The position numbers and the translations under genes are program-made. A model generated the notes under the pieces. That model saw nothing but the letters and a program-made list of their open reading frames with translations, made no database searches and was not told the origin of the DNA. This document shows, piece by piece, positions 50,386 to 63,262 of a stretch of 64,000 nt of DNA (the first letter of the stretch is position 1; each line of letters opens with the position of its first letter). This DNA is from Anas platyrhynchos (Eukaryota > Chordata > Aves > Anseriformes > Anatidae), in assembly GCF_047663525.1 (NCBI RefSeq), contig NC_092589.1, positions 62,429,501-62,493,500 of the forward strand. Direction: 5' to 3'.

Positions 50386-52456
50386 TGTAACTCCTTAACT
50401 GTTACACAAGTAGCATAGGCAGAATGAGAATTTCCCATGGTGACCATGAGCTCCTCATGATTTGTGGCAGTTATCCTGTATCATTCCTGTTCTGCAGTCT
50501 TACGCTTCTGTTTAGCAGTTGTGGCAGTTGAGTTTATTTAGGAGAAAGAGATGTGAACACTCTGTTGTGTACCTATATCAGTGGTACATCATTTAAATAG
50601 TGCTTGAGCCAATGCAATTATTATTTATGCTCAGTCAGATGAAGTCTCTGATTAGAATTTTTTTTTTATTTTCAAAGATATAATGTAGGTTGCCAGGATA
50701 ACACTAGTCAGACACTGATACTAAAATGTGTGATGTGAAGTTTGCTAATTTAATGCTGAACAAATCTTCCCCAGAGAAGCCTTGTTGTCCCTTCCTGTTT
50801 TTCAGACTGCATGAACACTGCATGAAAAAGTGTCCATGTTCCTCAGCCTTACACACCATTCAGCAGGGCCTTCCTAATGCTTAATGGGCCTTGATGACAT
50901 TCAGACCACGGTACTTAACTATGAAGAAAAAAACAGCTTTGTAATGGTTTTAGGTGCAATCTCAGAGAGAGAAAGTGGTTCTCCATGACCCACACAGACA
51001 CCAAGTCTGCTCCGTAAAGGACCTTCAGTTCTGCAATCCCTCTGAGCTTGCATGGCACACATGGCAATCATGGCATACACGTGTTGGGTCCAAGCATTTC
51101 AGATCAGACTTAAACATAGTATATTAGAACATTCCACTGGGTATTTGGAAAATTTCTTCAAAACTCTGGAAATGAATGAAATATGTAATGTTTTAGTACC
51201 CGAGACACATTTGACCATGTAGTATGAGAAATGTGCATTATTTGGGACTTGTAGCCATTATTATATCTATGTCCCATTACTTGGGTCATGTGAAACTTGG
51301 CAGCCCTGGGTCTGGTTTATATCTACCATGTTCTGCAGAGAACAGGCCTCATTTCATCACGTATGCCGTGGAGTGCTCCCTGCCTTAATACTTATCCCAT
51401 AGCCTTTTGCATCTACTGCCCTTCATATCACTGGCATACAGCATGCACTATGCTTAGCATTGCGCTGCCCTAACTGTGGCACAATAGAAAAACTCTGTGG
51501 CTTCCCACCACAAGCACACCAATGTACATTATCCAGAATTTGTTGTAATCCTCTTATTTTTGTTTTCCTTGTGGTGCTGATTCTCAGCGTCCAACTTTGG
51601 AGGTTCCTTTGTTTCATCCTGGAAATAAAATAGCTGAGTTTATATTCAGGGGAGGGATTGTGCTACTTGGGAGCAGTTATTCAAACTTGCAAGCCCTCAA
51701 GGCTGTGCTGCCTTGTGGCTTGTCCAGCATCTCACCCTTTTCTCACCTGGCCTAAGGTTGTAACCCAGGACAGTCCTTGATCAAACAGGTTTTGGTCAAG
51801 AGAGAAGTTGACTCCTCAACAGCAGTACTGTTGGTCATGTAATGGGTACAGGGTTCATAATATCCAGATGTAGAAGACCATGCTGATGGGTGGGAGCTGA
51901 TCCCCTGCTCCCAGTCTGGTACACTCCAGGAACTTTTATGGTTTGTAACCAGCAGCAATTTCTGAAGGGCAAACAAGAATAAGCATGTTGGTTATGAAGA
52001 CCTCCAGTGTCAACCTGTTGACAATGTAGGTCCATTGGTTTGCACTGGGTGTCATCAGCCACATACGTAGAGTGAGAAGTGTCTCTGCAGCTGAGCAGCC
52101 AGGAGCTTTGCCTTGGGGGTGGTCCCTAAGGTGGTGCTTTCCCATCCATTCTCCGAGTGCTGCTCACTCATCCATGTGCCCCTAAAGAGGTAAAAGAGTA
52201 ACTAACACCTCACAAATGCTCTGAGAAAGGCAAGTGCTACCCTGACATTGAAACTCCGGTACTGAAAATGACCTTAAAATTTTAAAAAGGCTGCTTCCTG
52301 CAGCCCTCTTACCACACAGGTGCTGCAAGAGCTGCAAACTCCAGGGACCTCCTTCTTATGCACCCTGTCACTCACCTCCATCTCTTACTCAGCTGCACCT
52401 TCAGCACTTCGGGCAAAATATGCTTTTATTAACCTGCCTAGATTTACTAGCATGGT
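50386..52456. other. Vanin C 3' UTR and downstream DNA, no gene seen
   Basis: No further coding exon is recognised. The first AATAAA after the vanin C stop is at 51624-51629, giving a 3' UTR of up to about 1.25 kb, but I am unsure that it is used. Overlapping minus-strand open frames at 51.75-52.15 kb have no family resemblance. Confidence 0.45.
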
Positions 52457-52501
52457 AGAAAAAAAAAAAAAAAGAGAGAGAGAGGGGGAAAAAAAGAGAG
52501 G
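52457..52501. repeat. Purine-only tract (A-run, GA repeat, G-run, A-run)
   Basis: About 45 bp of uninterrupted purines on the + strand, a composition that can adopt triplex structures. Confidence 0.8.
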
Positions 52502-52566
52502 AACTTCTACTGTAGCTGCATGTGAACATAATTTGACTTCTGTTTTTGTTGCAGTCGAATCACCTG

Positions 52567-52635
52567 AATAAAATATGATTTCACTGGTTGGAATCAATAC
52601 TTTTACATGTTAATCCAAAAAAAAAAAAAAAAAAA
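52567..52635 (+). other. AATAAA followed by a genomic A19 tract
   Basis: AATAAA (52567-52572) is followed 44 bp later by A19 (52617-52635). This resembles the 3' end of a retroposed, polyadenylated transcript, or it may be coincidence. No coding remnant is recognised upstream. Confidence 0.4.
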
Positions 52636-52760
52636 GAGTTATTTTGGGACGTTTTAGATGTTCCATGCTTCACAGATCATCAGTGTCACTCGCAAAACAG
52701 CATTTTTCAAGATGCTCATACTCTAAATCCCGAGTATTTCGTGCATTCCAAATTGACATG

Positions 52761-52884
52761 AAATTTATAATAATCTTTCTGAATCTGGAGAAGAATGCAA
52801 CAAATCCCATTCACCTACAAGAGTTTGCGCTGAATTCTAAGAAATTTAACCAGCTGCTAGGTAGAAATTGGAAAAGAGAGAATT
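52761..52884 (+). repeat. Dispersed local duplication, copy 1
   Basis: Matches 54725-54865 on the same strand: both read through 'aatctttctgaa', 'ggagaagaatg', 'gaattctaagaaatttaacc' and 'gctaggtagaaatt', with scattered substitutions. It is not a repeat family I can name. Confidence 0.8.
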
Positions 52885-54208
52885 TAGTTGATCTTTTGTG
52901 AAATAAATAAATAACCATACAAACAAATAAATAGCCTCTCTTATGTTTTCCTTAGGGGAAAGTATTTGAGTTTCTGAAAGATCAAGAGTGTTTGCTGACC
53001 CTGGGGTAAACATGCCAAAGAAGAATCAAATTAATTTTTAATGTAATTAATGTCTGTGACTCCACCCCAAAAGCTACTCCAGATGGTATCCTCATGAACT
53101 CCATCCTTCTCGGAACTCGAAAAACTTTCTCTTCTCTTGTCAATACGCTTTCTTGGTAAGCAAACAAGACACGCCTTTACACAGTGTCTCTGGTCATACA
53201 GAGAGAAAAACAAATCCTTAAGAGGTTTTACTGGTGCAAGACTTCAGATGAAGGTAGAAAAATACTGCATTAAAACAAATGTAATCCAAATTTTATGGCT
53301 GACTTAAATAAGACTGGTAACACCTTTGGGAAAACTTAAGCTCTGTGTAAAATCTAATGTATTATATTGTCCACATTGAATTAAGGCAAGCAGACCTTGA
53401 GCAACAGTAGAGTGACAGAATCAAAATAATCTGTTATTTTTAAGAGAACAGGACACTACAGCCTTGTTCTTGTACACATATTTTAATCATTATAACCTCA
53501 AGTTATCCATTAAATAGCATGGACCAGTGAGGCACAATCAGAGATTGTACAACTATTAGCCACAATAATACAAAACATTTATGAACAACTCATCTTATCA
53601 TATGTGAATTACTGACAGTAATCATTCCTAAGTACACAGATTCAGTGCAGATTTAGTGGATGACAGACAGAAAGGCCATGCCCTGTGTTTGAGATGAAGA
53701 ATTCATACATTTCTAATTAACCAAGAACCAAACTGTAGCCCCCACCTCATCCAGATATTGTTTGCCGGGTCACTGTCCACCATCAAGGCAGGAAAACTGA
53801 AAAGAGCAATGACTTGCAAAGGTTAATAAAGGTATCAGTAATTATTATAAGGCTTACTACAGCTAATATAGGAACACTTCTCAGTGGCTTATTGAAGTCT
53901 GTAACATGTCATGGAGCCCATAGAGAAGAATTACAGCACACCTTCTAAAAATAAACCTCTCAAAAACTGATGCTGTAGACAAACAGCACTTCCTACAGAA
54001 GCCACAGATATCCATAACAGTCTTACCTAGTGTCTACCTGTGTATCAGCTAGAAAAACTAGGGATGATAGGTCTTGTGAAGCAGAAGCTTAGCTTATTGA
54101 CAGCAATATCTTATCTGTCAGTTTAGAAAAAAATTGATAATTAACAAAGGCACTTGGAGCTTCCATCTGTGAAAGTATTAAAATATTTACAACAACCATG
54201 CAATATTT
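52885..54208. other. Non-coding DNA, no feature seen
   Basis: AT-rich sequence without recognised exons or named repeats. Confidence 0.45.
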
Positions 54209-54257
54209 TAAGTGTGTAAGTCATACTTACACACTTATCTGAACTGTCTGTTCAGAT
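54209..54257. repeat. Two adjacent perfect inverted repeats
   Basis: Hairpin 1 has 13-nt arms TAAGTGTGTAAGT and ACTTACACACTTA around a 3-nt loop (54209-54237). Hairpin 2 abuts it, sharing its edge base: ATCTGAAC and GTTCAGAT around TGTCT (54237-54257). Confidence 0.8.
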
Positions 54258-54724
54258 ATTCTCATGGCATTAGTGAATTTGTACTAGAAATATGTACAAT
54301 ATAAAAAACACACTGTAATTACAATTACATGATTATAACTCTGCCTATCCATCATCATTTGCTGCTTTTAACATTAATGTGTATTTTGATGACCTCCTAG
54401 CCTTGTAGCATTGATGGTGTAAGGATGCAAGAGTAAAAAGAAGTGTAGGAAGGAGTTAATATTTTTTAATGGCAGAACAAGACCAACTAAAATTGGAATA
54501 ATCTGATACTGTGCATAGTGAAGTTTACTACATATTCTATTAATTGAAAAGGAATCTATGAAATAAAATTGACAATAAAATATTTGTCCGTAAATGTAAT
54601 TTTTAACTAAAACAAAGCAGGAAATAAGGAAAGATATTTCATCATATAGACCATAGTAGCTTTCAAATACCACTGAATTTTATATTTTATAATTTATAAT
54701 TTAATTTTTATAATTTATTTTTTA

Positions 54725-54865
54725 ATTTATAAAAATCTTTCTGAAGTTGGAGAAGAATGGAACAAATCCTATTCACCTGCAAGAGTTTATGTTGAATTCT
54801 AAGAAATTTAACCAGCTATGCACTTATCTTCCTACCTGCTAGGTAGAAATTAGAAAAGAGATTTC
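54725..54865 (+). repeat. Dispersed local duplication, copy 2
   Basis: Homologous to 52761-52884. Relative to copy 1 it contains about 20 extra bases ('atgcacttatcttcctacct') before 'gctaggtagaaatt'. It is preceded by a very AT-rich, self-complementary stretch (54680-54735). Confidence 0.8.
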
Positions 54866-56179
54866 AGTAATGAAAAATACTACACACAGGTGTAACTTCT
54901 TTTCATTAAAGTTGTATTGACTTATTGAGGAATTATAAGCATTAGTGAAGAGCTAAAACTTGGCAAAGATCTGTACTAATTGTTTGCATGAGGACTACCA
55001 TGTGCTAGGACGTGAGGTTCATAGCTGGGCCTCAAACCCTAATTCCCTCAATCATCTGTGGGGAAAGCAAAATGTCAGCTGCTGTTTCAGGTGTAGCATA
55101 AACATATGCCCACTGCTTGTGTTGATAAAATTTTGTGATGAGTATTCATGGGAAAAAAAGCAAGGAAGTCTCATAGTTTCAGAGAAAACTGAAGTATTGC
55201 AAAGCCTTAGTGATCATCTAGGGGCTTGTGCAATTCCGGTGATTTTGAACCCTCACTGTGAATGCAGGAACTTTTTGTTTGAATTCTTTTTCTTCCTCAC
55301 AGACACCAATCACTGAAAATATCCAGCTCAGTTTAATTTTCAGGCAAAACTTCCCTAGTAATTCCTGTCAAAGTTATGAATAGCTTTGAAAAGATCAAAA
55401 CATCATTCTGAAACATTTATGAAAATCTTAGGGAAAATATATAATAACAAGAAGCTTTGACATTTTAGCACCAAGTCCCTTAAACTGAGCAAAAAGAATA
55501 GAGTGAACTTTAGGCCTAGTAAGGTAGTCACTGCTACGTCATAGACTTTGTAGGATATACTCCCTATTCCTTGTTAGAGACCTTCCAAAGTTTTTCAGAT
55601 AGCGTTTATTATTGTGCTAGCTAAATACTGCTATCTAACATGCTTTCTCTCTTTCCTTTTTTCAGTTTGTCTCCACTAAGGGCCAAACATCTTAACCTAA
55701 TGATCTTTTCATTGAGGTCTGATAAAGATAAATGGAGACAGTGAGGTAGATATACTACTACTAAAATCAATGTTAGTACGTCAGCTTACATCTGCCGATT
55801 GTGCATCTGCAGAGAAAGAGATGTACATCTGAATTCAGACAGCTGGACTCTGTCTTCTTTTCAGTTTACCCTGCAAGGTAGCCCTCACACCACTTAGCAG
55901 GGCCTGGCCAGGTTTGGAAGTCATTGGCTCTGCCCAGGAGAGATCCTATAGATAGTGATCCATATAACTGTCACCTTGGCAGCAGTTAGGTTCACCGGCC
56001 CCATAGAATTCCTAATACTTGTTTTTGCCACCCAGCTGACAAACAGAAACTGTAAAAAAATTGGTCCAAAATGTGCAAACATTTGTTTTCTTCCACCCCT
56101 TAATTGGTTAGTAGTTATCTTCTCTAGCTTTCTCAGAGATGCTCTTAACACTGAGTTGGACACAACAGGTAACATAACC
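54866..56179. other. Non-coding DNA, no feature seen
   Basis: No recognised exon or named element. A 118-codon open frame at 54960-55316 has no family resemblance. Confidence 0.45.
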
Positions 56180-56965
56180 AAATCTCCAACAATATGAAAT
56201 TTAACAACAGCAAGTACAGGATTGTGCACCTTGGACAGGGCAACCCTCCTACACATACAGACTGGTGAATGAGAGGTTGGAGAGCAGCCCCACAGAAAGG
56301 GATCTGTGGGTTCTGGTCAACAGCAAGTTGAACATGAGATGGCAGTGTGCCCTGGCAGCCAAGAGGGCCAGCCATGTCCAAGGTGCATGAAGTATGGCAT
56401 TGCTAACTGGTTGAGGGAAGAGGCTGTCTTGCTCTGCTCTGGTGCCACCTCACGTCAAGTACTGTGTGCAGTTTTGGGCACCACACTTTAGGAAGGACAT
56501 AAAATTATTAGAGAGTGTCCAAAGGAGGGCTATGAAGATAGTGAAGGCTCTAGAGAGCAAGATGTATTAGGAGCGGCTGAGGTTCCCTGGTTTGTTCAGC
56601 CCAGAGCAGAGCAGGCTGAGGGGAGGCCTCACGGTGGCCTGCAGCTCCCTCAGGAGGGGAGCGGAGGGGCAGGCGCTGAGCTCTGCTCTCTGGGGACAGC
56701 GACAGGACCCGAGGGAATGGCATGGAGCTGGGGCAGGGGAGGGTCAGGCTGGGGGTTAGGGAAAGGTTCTGCACCCAGAGACATTCTGCACTGAGACAGG
56801 CTCCCCAGGGCAGTGGTCATGTCACTGAGCCTGACAGAGTTCAAAAAGCACTTGGACAATGCTCTCAGACAATAAGGTCTGATTTCTGTAGGGTCTTGTG
56901 TGCATCCATGAGTTGGACTCAATGATCCTTGTGGGTCCCTTGCAATTTGGGATATACCGTGATTC
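56180..56965 (+). mobile_element. CR1 LINE 3' fragment
   Basis: CR1 text from about 'ccaacaatatgaaatttaac' through 'ggttctggtcaacagcaagt', 'actgtgtgcagttttgggca' and 'gttcaaaaagcacttggaca' to a degraded 3' end near 'gggatataccgtgattcc'. It is 5'-truncated. It is the same subfamily as the inverted copy at 3893-4345. Confidence 0.88.
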
Positions 56966-59843
56966 CAAATTGCAAAAGCACGTCATAATTCATTCCCGGA
57001 AAGTTATTGTTCGAAAGAATAATTATGTTTGCCCAAGCAGAAATCAAATATATCTGACACGGAGATAAAAAAGGGAAGAGCAAGCTGTTAAAACACAGCC
57101 ATTAAGGCACAATGATGTACTTCCTGGTAGCTAAACTGAAAGACAGAAAGGTTTGGCAGGTGTGGGTAAAAGTACATGTGTGGTGCCTTTCATAACAGAT
57201 GTCATTTAGCTATACCTCGAGTATCAGATGGCTTTATTTATAAAGACCGGAGTTTTAAAACAATAAAACTTAAGTTTGATCATCCATATTGCTTAGCAAC
57301 AGTTTTAAACATTCATTTATGTTGAAGACTTCCTAAGCCTTTCTTTAATGTTACACTAGACATTGCAGATTGTTTATTCGTGTTAACATTAGCCTCTGTT
57401 TGCAGGGATTCTTCCAAGTTCAGCATTAGACTAAATCAAAAGTAAGCATGCAGCCTCTCTCAGTTGGGGTTCCTACAACAGTTACTTCATGTAACCTCTC
57501 TTGGATTTTACCAAGAGTCTTAAAATGCCAGTTGTTTTTTACTGAATCTTTTCTTACAGATCATTGCTCTTCTTTCACCAAGGATGCAACACATAGCCCT
57601 CCTTGATTTTCTGAGGCTTATCATTTGATGATATCTTCATATCTTAAGAACATTTGTCATAGCAGCACTTCTACAAACTGAAGAATAATTTCTATCCTCT
57701 TGCATAGAGAAGATGAAGTGCAAATGAACTGATGTTTACAGTAGCCAAAAATAACTTGAGATGCAAGAATATATTACATATTACAAAAATACTTTCTATA
57801 TTTAAGAAGCATTCAAAACATTGTTATCACTGACTTCAGCTGTAATTGCAACCTACTTGTAAAAATCAGCTCTTGGCATGAACCCAGAAAATGAAGATGA
57901 TGTTCAATGACCCACCTAATACCATGTGTTAACAGACGCATACAGAGCATAATAGAAGGGATGGAAATGAGAATAGGGACTTGTACAAGGGTCCACTTAG
58001 AGCATTAGGCCATATAGACACACAGAGCAATGAGACTTGCAAGGAACAGAAGAAGCAGCAAAGGTTGCAGATGTGAACAACATTGCTCACCAGAAAAGGG
58101 AAAACAGCAACAAAAACAAAACAGAGAGACACACAGAGAGAGGGAGAAAGATTTACTTTTTTTTTTTTTTTTTTTTCCACCAACCATTGCTTGCAAGAAC
58201 AAAAAGTTATGCAGGCTGGTGGAGAACCATCTAAGGATGTAAACCTCCTGTTCCTGCCATCTGTTCCTTCCAGTCTCACAGGTATTGTGCAAGAGATGGA
58301 TAGCAAACAGGAACTTGATAGCAAATAATAAATCAAATTCAAACTGAATCCATGAGGTCCTTACCTCCCATTTGGTGATTCCCAAAGCATATTTAAATGA
58401 CATACATGTATATCAGCTACTGAGGAAACTGTTCTGGTGAAAAGTCAGACTGCCCATGCATATCTTCCTGAGATGGGGCAGCAGAGGGTGGGCGTGAAAG
58501 GGCACAGTTTCTGAAGCTGGTAGTTTCTGTGTAGGTTGAACTGCTGCACCTGCAGTGACATGGCACCAGAGATGCTCGTGCACGGTGCTGCTGCTTCCTG
58601 CAGCAGAAAACAACTGCAGAAGCAGAAGATGGCACAGGTTGGTTCCTCCACTTAAAAATGGCCCAGGGTGCAGTAGCGCTGGCATCTTCAATCTGTTGGG
58701 CTTACGGATGGGAAATTAGAAACATTCAAATTTACTCAGTGTTTCTAGTCAAGCAACATGCGCCTATCATAGTAAAATCTAACATTTGTGAAAGGTGGCA
58801 GAGAGTACTGTGATGTGAGTCCTGTAAGCAACAGGAGATTGCTTATTGACATATAAGCCTTTGTGGACCATTTTATTTTTCAATGGCTTCCTATAGAGCA
58901 GCCACCCCTCCAAACCAAAACGTGACCTTCCAAGACCTTCCTTTCACCAAGAGTTGTCCCTCCTGTTCAGTTCCATGTCCCCTGTGCTGCCTTGCCAGGC
59001 TCATGCTTTCTTATCTCCCTAACCTGCCCCAACACCAAGTCCCCAGGGAGACGCTGTGACCAGAGCCACACACATCATGCTCAGGGCTCAGAGAAACCTC
59101 AGAGTTTACTCATGATGGTAAATGAGCTGTGCTTTAGAAACAAACAAGTTGTGGTTTGACTGCTGCTGATTTACAATTTGGCCATATTTAGGTATAGTTC
59201 CTCTGAGATGGAAAAAGGTATAAATAGGGAATCAACACCTTTTAAGGCCCTGCTGTAAAGGGCATTGTAAACAGCAGGGCATTGTACATAGAAGATAAGC
59301 AGATTTTTTTTAATCAAGAAGAAACAATATCTTTTTTTTTTCTTTTTTTTTTTCCCTTTTTTTCTTTTTTAAATCTGTCTTGTTCGCAGATACTGTTGAA
59401 GTACTGTGGTTGGATTTCTTTGAAAGTCTTGGATAGACACATCAAATTTTCTAAAATAACTCAAATTGCTAAAGCTTGTCAAAGTCTAACAAAATTGAAA
59501 GTAGAGCCCTGAGGTAGAAACCATGAGGCTATCTTAGTAGCAACAGTTCAGTGCTGTTAGCTCCATCTAGACTTTAACCATAATAAACATGCATTTTTCT
59601 TTTGTATGCTTCTTTCCATGAGCCTGGCTTTAACTTATTTCAGATTCATTCATCTTTGCATATGCAACCGGCTTGTGACAGAACAGATTTATTGTCTGCT
59701 TATCTTTTCTGAATATTTAATACCTACGTCATTCTGTTGCTGAGATGTTTCCAGCGGGCTCTAATCCAGAGTCAGACTAAAGTAGGCAGCTGCCAAGCTG
59801 TGGGCTCCGTGTGGGATGAGTCACTATTGTGCTGTATCCGCAG
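56966..59843. other. Non-coding DNA with simple repeats
   Basis: No gene recognised. It contains T-rich tracts near 58157-58177 and 59330-59371. Open frames at 57.9-58.7 kb overlap on several frames and lack family resemblance. Confidence 0.45.
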
Positions 59844-59882
59844 GTTGCGCCGGTTCGTGATGAGGAAATAGCTCCTGAGCAG
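59844..59882 (+). other. Exon-like 39-bp segment with splice consensus on both sides
   Basis: A CAG acceptor ('tgtatccgcag') and a GTACGG donor bracket a CpG-containing 39-bp segment that is open in one frame (VAPVRDEEIAPEQ). An AP-1-like TGAGTCA lies upstream near 59816-59822. No homology is recognised, so this is only a candidate. Confidence 0.15.
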
Positions 59883-61305
59883 GTACGGTCTTACCTTCTC
59901 ACATACAGATAGATGCTAATATGCTAGTTTAGGAAATTATTATTAATATTATTATTATCGGTGATGAATTTTCCGTGGCTAGCACTTACGATTCTTTCTG
60001 CACTGAGCAGCAACAGCATCAACAGTAGTAAGACTTTGGAAGTGGCTCAGAGGATCATTTTAAAAGCTGTTAATTCCCAATACCTCAAAGAGGAACATAG
60101 CTAGAGGGCAAACCTCTTTTCAGGCACAGCTACGAATGAGGAGCAATGCTCTTCACTTTCTGTGGAGCTATTCCATGAGGATGTGGAGTGACCTAGCTGG
60201 GATCCTATGTGCTTGCTGCTCGCTGCCTCCCTCCTCCATTTTTGCCTTCACATTGGAAGGCAAAAACATTTTGCCTTCACATTGGTGTTTGGAGGCCACC
60301 AAAATGCCTACAAACTGGCCACGGTCCTGAGTGTGCTGCTTTGGGACTGGTGGGTGCATGGGGACAGCAGAAAGGCACAGAGAACCTGACTTGCTTTGGC
60401 ACCACGGCTCGGGGTACTTGCCAGACCTCCTGGAGAGAGCACCAAAGGGCTGCTCCTGCCCTCCAGGGAGCTTCCTGGTGCTGGTGTCAGGGGCAGTATC
60501 TTCTGCTAATAGCAGGGCTATAAAAAATTTACAACCCTCCCTGTGCAGAGTGAGTTTCTTGGGTTTGGACAGATGTGTTTTGTGTTGCTGTAGAAACATT
60601 ATTTTTTTTCTTGCTAGAATCTCTTACTTCTCTGTGCATTTCAGAGTTGCATTTATCTCATTTTGGGGGTTGAGCCTAAAAAATATACTTTAAGAAACTG
60701 CATAAACATCATGTTTCTCTGTATAAACAGCTATTTCTACTTGGCAAGGAAAAGTAATGTTTTGCACTGAAAAGTAAGAATATAAACAATGGAAAAAGAT
60801 CTAGAGGTCGATCAACTCATCTGTTCTTTAAATTTCCCTGTTATAAATCTGGTCTAACTTCAGATTGTCCAGAATTACACCAGGTTTGCAGCAATAATGT
60901 TCAGCTCAGTAGTTGGTACATCTTCCCATTTAATCCATATAATTAAATATTTATTTTGAATTAATGGCTTACTGGCAATTTGTGCATTTTACCCAGATTT
61001 CAAATGTACAAATGGAAACTTAAGAAGATAACTTCTTGTAATGATGTGCTTTTTATTTTCTGAGGACTGCATAAATGGTGAGTGGAGTTACATACTTTAA
61101 AAATTCCTCTTCAACCATGGGGCCATCTCAGATAGTAATTTTAAATTCCTTGGAGAGATCCAGTTTTTAAAACGAACAATATGAAAATGAGAAACTTTCC
61201 TCTGTCTAATGGATACTGCAAATCAACATTTTCTGCCAAATGACCAAACCATGCCCAAATAAATGTAAACAAGACCCTCAGCTGAAATCACTGCTGTCCA
61301 GCTTT

Positions 61306-61322
61306 TATATATATATATATAT
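61306..61322. repeat. TA dinucleotide repeat
   Basis: Short uninterrupted TA run. Confidence 0.85.
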
Positions 61323-62217
61323 TTGTTTTCCTCCATGGGGACTGTTCTCACTCCTTAGATGCATTCTGCTCCTTCCTATTTCTGCTGTCCTTTCCACATT
61401 CTTGCCAAAATTCTTCCCAAAGAAGGACAGAACCATTTCTGAACAAGTTTAGATGAGTTTGAGATCTGGCAAAAGTACTATTTCCATTCCCTGGGATTTT
61501 TTTTTTTTTTTTTCCCTGTCTTTTCTGTTTTAATAATCATATACTTATTTTTTATTTTTATTTTATTTTAATGTAGATAACCCATGTATGATAGGCTATG
61601 TGAAAACATCTCTTTTTCTTGTTTTTCTCTGTATCCAAGAATCTGCAAACTAATTATTACAAAAATGTAAATCTTGAAAAAAAAAAAAAGAAAGCCACAG
61701 CAATGATTTTGTAGACAAGTCTTCATTTTGAATTTTGATGTATAACTGTTTTACTATAATATTACAGACCCAAAAGACTGTTGAATGGTGACTATTCATA
61801 AGTGTTCTGTGGATGCAAATATAGAGCTTGATATATATCTCTATGATACTATAAACTGGAAGTCTGAGAATATTTTGATCCACATCAGTATTAAGCAGCA
61901 ACAAAATGCCTATATGAAGCAGTTGCACCTATAATATTAGTACTCGTTACCAGCATTTCTTTGTTGCTCTAAATTAGTTGTCAATTTGACATTCTTAAAT
62001 ACTTAATTATCTTGGCATCTTAGAAGCTGCTACGTTCATTTCACTAAACATTTCACTATTACACACCACCCCTGCCCATACTTGCAGCTTTCTCCTTCTC
62101 CCTTAGCCAACTGAGATTTTGGTAGAAGCAGAAGGCTGGCCATGGGAGGCCCTGGAGGATCTGTCCTTTCTTCTGTAGGGTGAAGTCGAGGTGAGAGCCC
62201 AGCTACACTCATGTCAG

Positions 62218-62275
62218 GGAAAAAACAAACAAACAAACAAACAAAAAAAACCGCCACCACCAACAACAACAAACA
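62218..62275. repeat. AAAC microsatellite passing into CAC/AAC units
   Basis: Several AAAC units, an A run, then CCACCACC and AACAACAAC. Confidence 0.85.
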
Positions 62276-62754
62276 CCTGTACTATGACCTTTCTACTTTC
62301 TCTCCATTTTCTTTTCAAAATACATTTAAGTATTTTAAACTATATAAACTACGTAAACATTACTGATAGCTATAGCTAGAGAGCAAACGTGGCTTTCCCC
62401 AGGGGTTCTACACTCAAAATGGCTGCTCTCAGATTTGTTGTTTGAACTTCCCCTCCACCAGCATATTCCAAAGATGCACAGCACAGGCAAACAAGAAATG
62501 ACTGTCATAAAGCTATCTGATGAATATAATAACCCTACAACATATCATCTTTATCAGGTTTTGAGCTCTTCCTCCTCATTTTATTCATCTGCCTTAGAAC
62601 TCCTAACCTTTCCACAGTCCTGAGCAAGTTTAAAAAAAATCAAGTCGCTTACTGGAGAAATGTCACATGTAAGAGGAAGAATGGATAGTAAGTCAGAAAC
62701 TGGAGAAAAGCACCCACTAGCCAGACTAAAAATCTGACTGTGAAAAAAGGCAGA

Positions 62755-62800
62755 AAAACAAAACAAACAAACAAAAACAAACACGCAAACAAACAAACAA
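62755..62800. repeat. Second AAAC microsatellite
   Basis: Interrupted AAAC units about 0.5 kb from the previous one on the same strand. Confidence 0.85.
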
Positions 62801-63214
62801 GCACAGTTTTCCTAGATGGATGCTAGCTGAAGGAGCAGAGCTGCTCAGAGCATAGATACGCTTTCCAGATTGTCTGCCCTGATTGTGGTGGCAGTGGGAT
62901 CCCAGAGGATGTAGGGATTTGGCTAATTGCTGCTTCCGAAACACATGAAAGCTCTTCTTGAAAGCACATCAAGGAGAGCTACTTTTCCAGATCAGCCCCT
63001 TGAGATTTGGCCACAATACTTCTCAAAGGAGAAGCATGGCAAGAGAGCAGTGTGTGCTTGCATCCATGTATGTCCTTTGACTAAGTCCCTATAGCGAGCT
63101 GGCCATCAGATCTCTTCATAATTATGAGTTTGGTACAAACTGAGGCAATGTCACCCTGTTCCCCTAAATTTTACCTTCCTATAAAATGTGTTTGTCTAGA
63201 TGGTAATTACCAAG

Positions 63215-63262
63215 TCCTCAAAATCCTCAAAAATTCAGTCCTCAAAAATTCAGTCCTCAAAG
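63215..63262. repeat. 15-bp tandem repeat, about three copies
   Basis: Unit TCCTCAAAAATTCAG with partial flanking copies. Confidence 0.85.

Noticed and set aside
51752-52145. Three overlapping minus-strand open frames as a possible gene or pseudogene
   Set aside because: No family motif, no splice pattern and overlapping frames; kept only as unassigned DNA.
57929-58691. Minus-strand open frames up to 137 codons
   Set aside because: They overlap in several frames, cross a poly-T tract and show no family resemblance.
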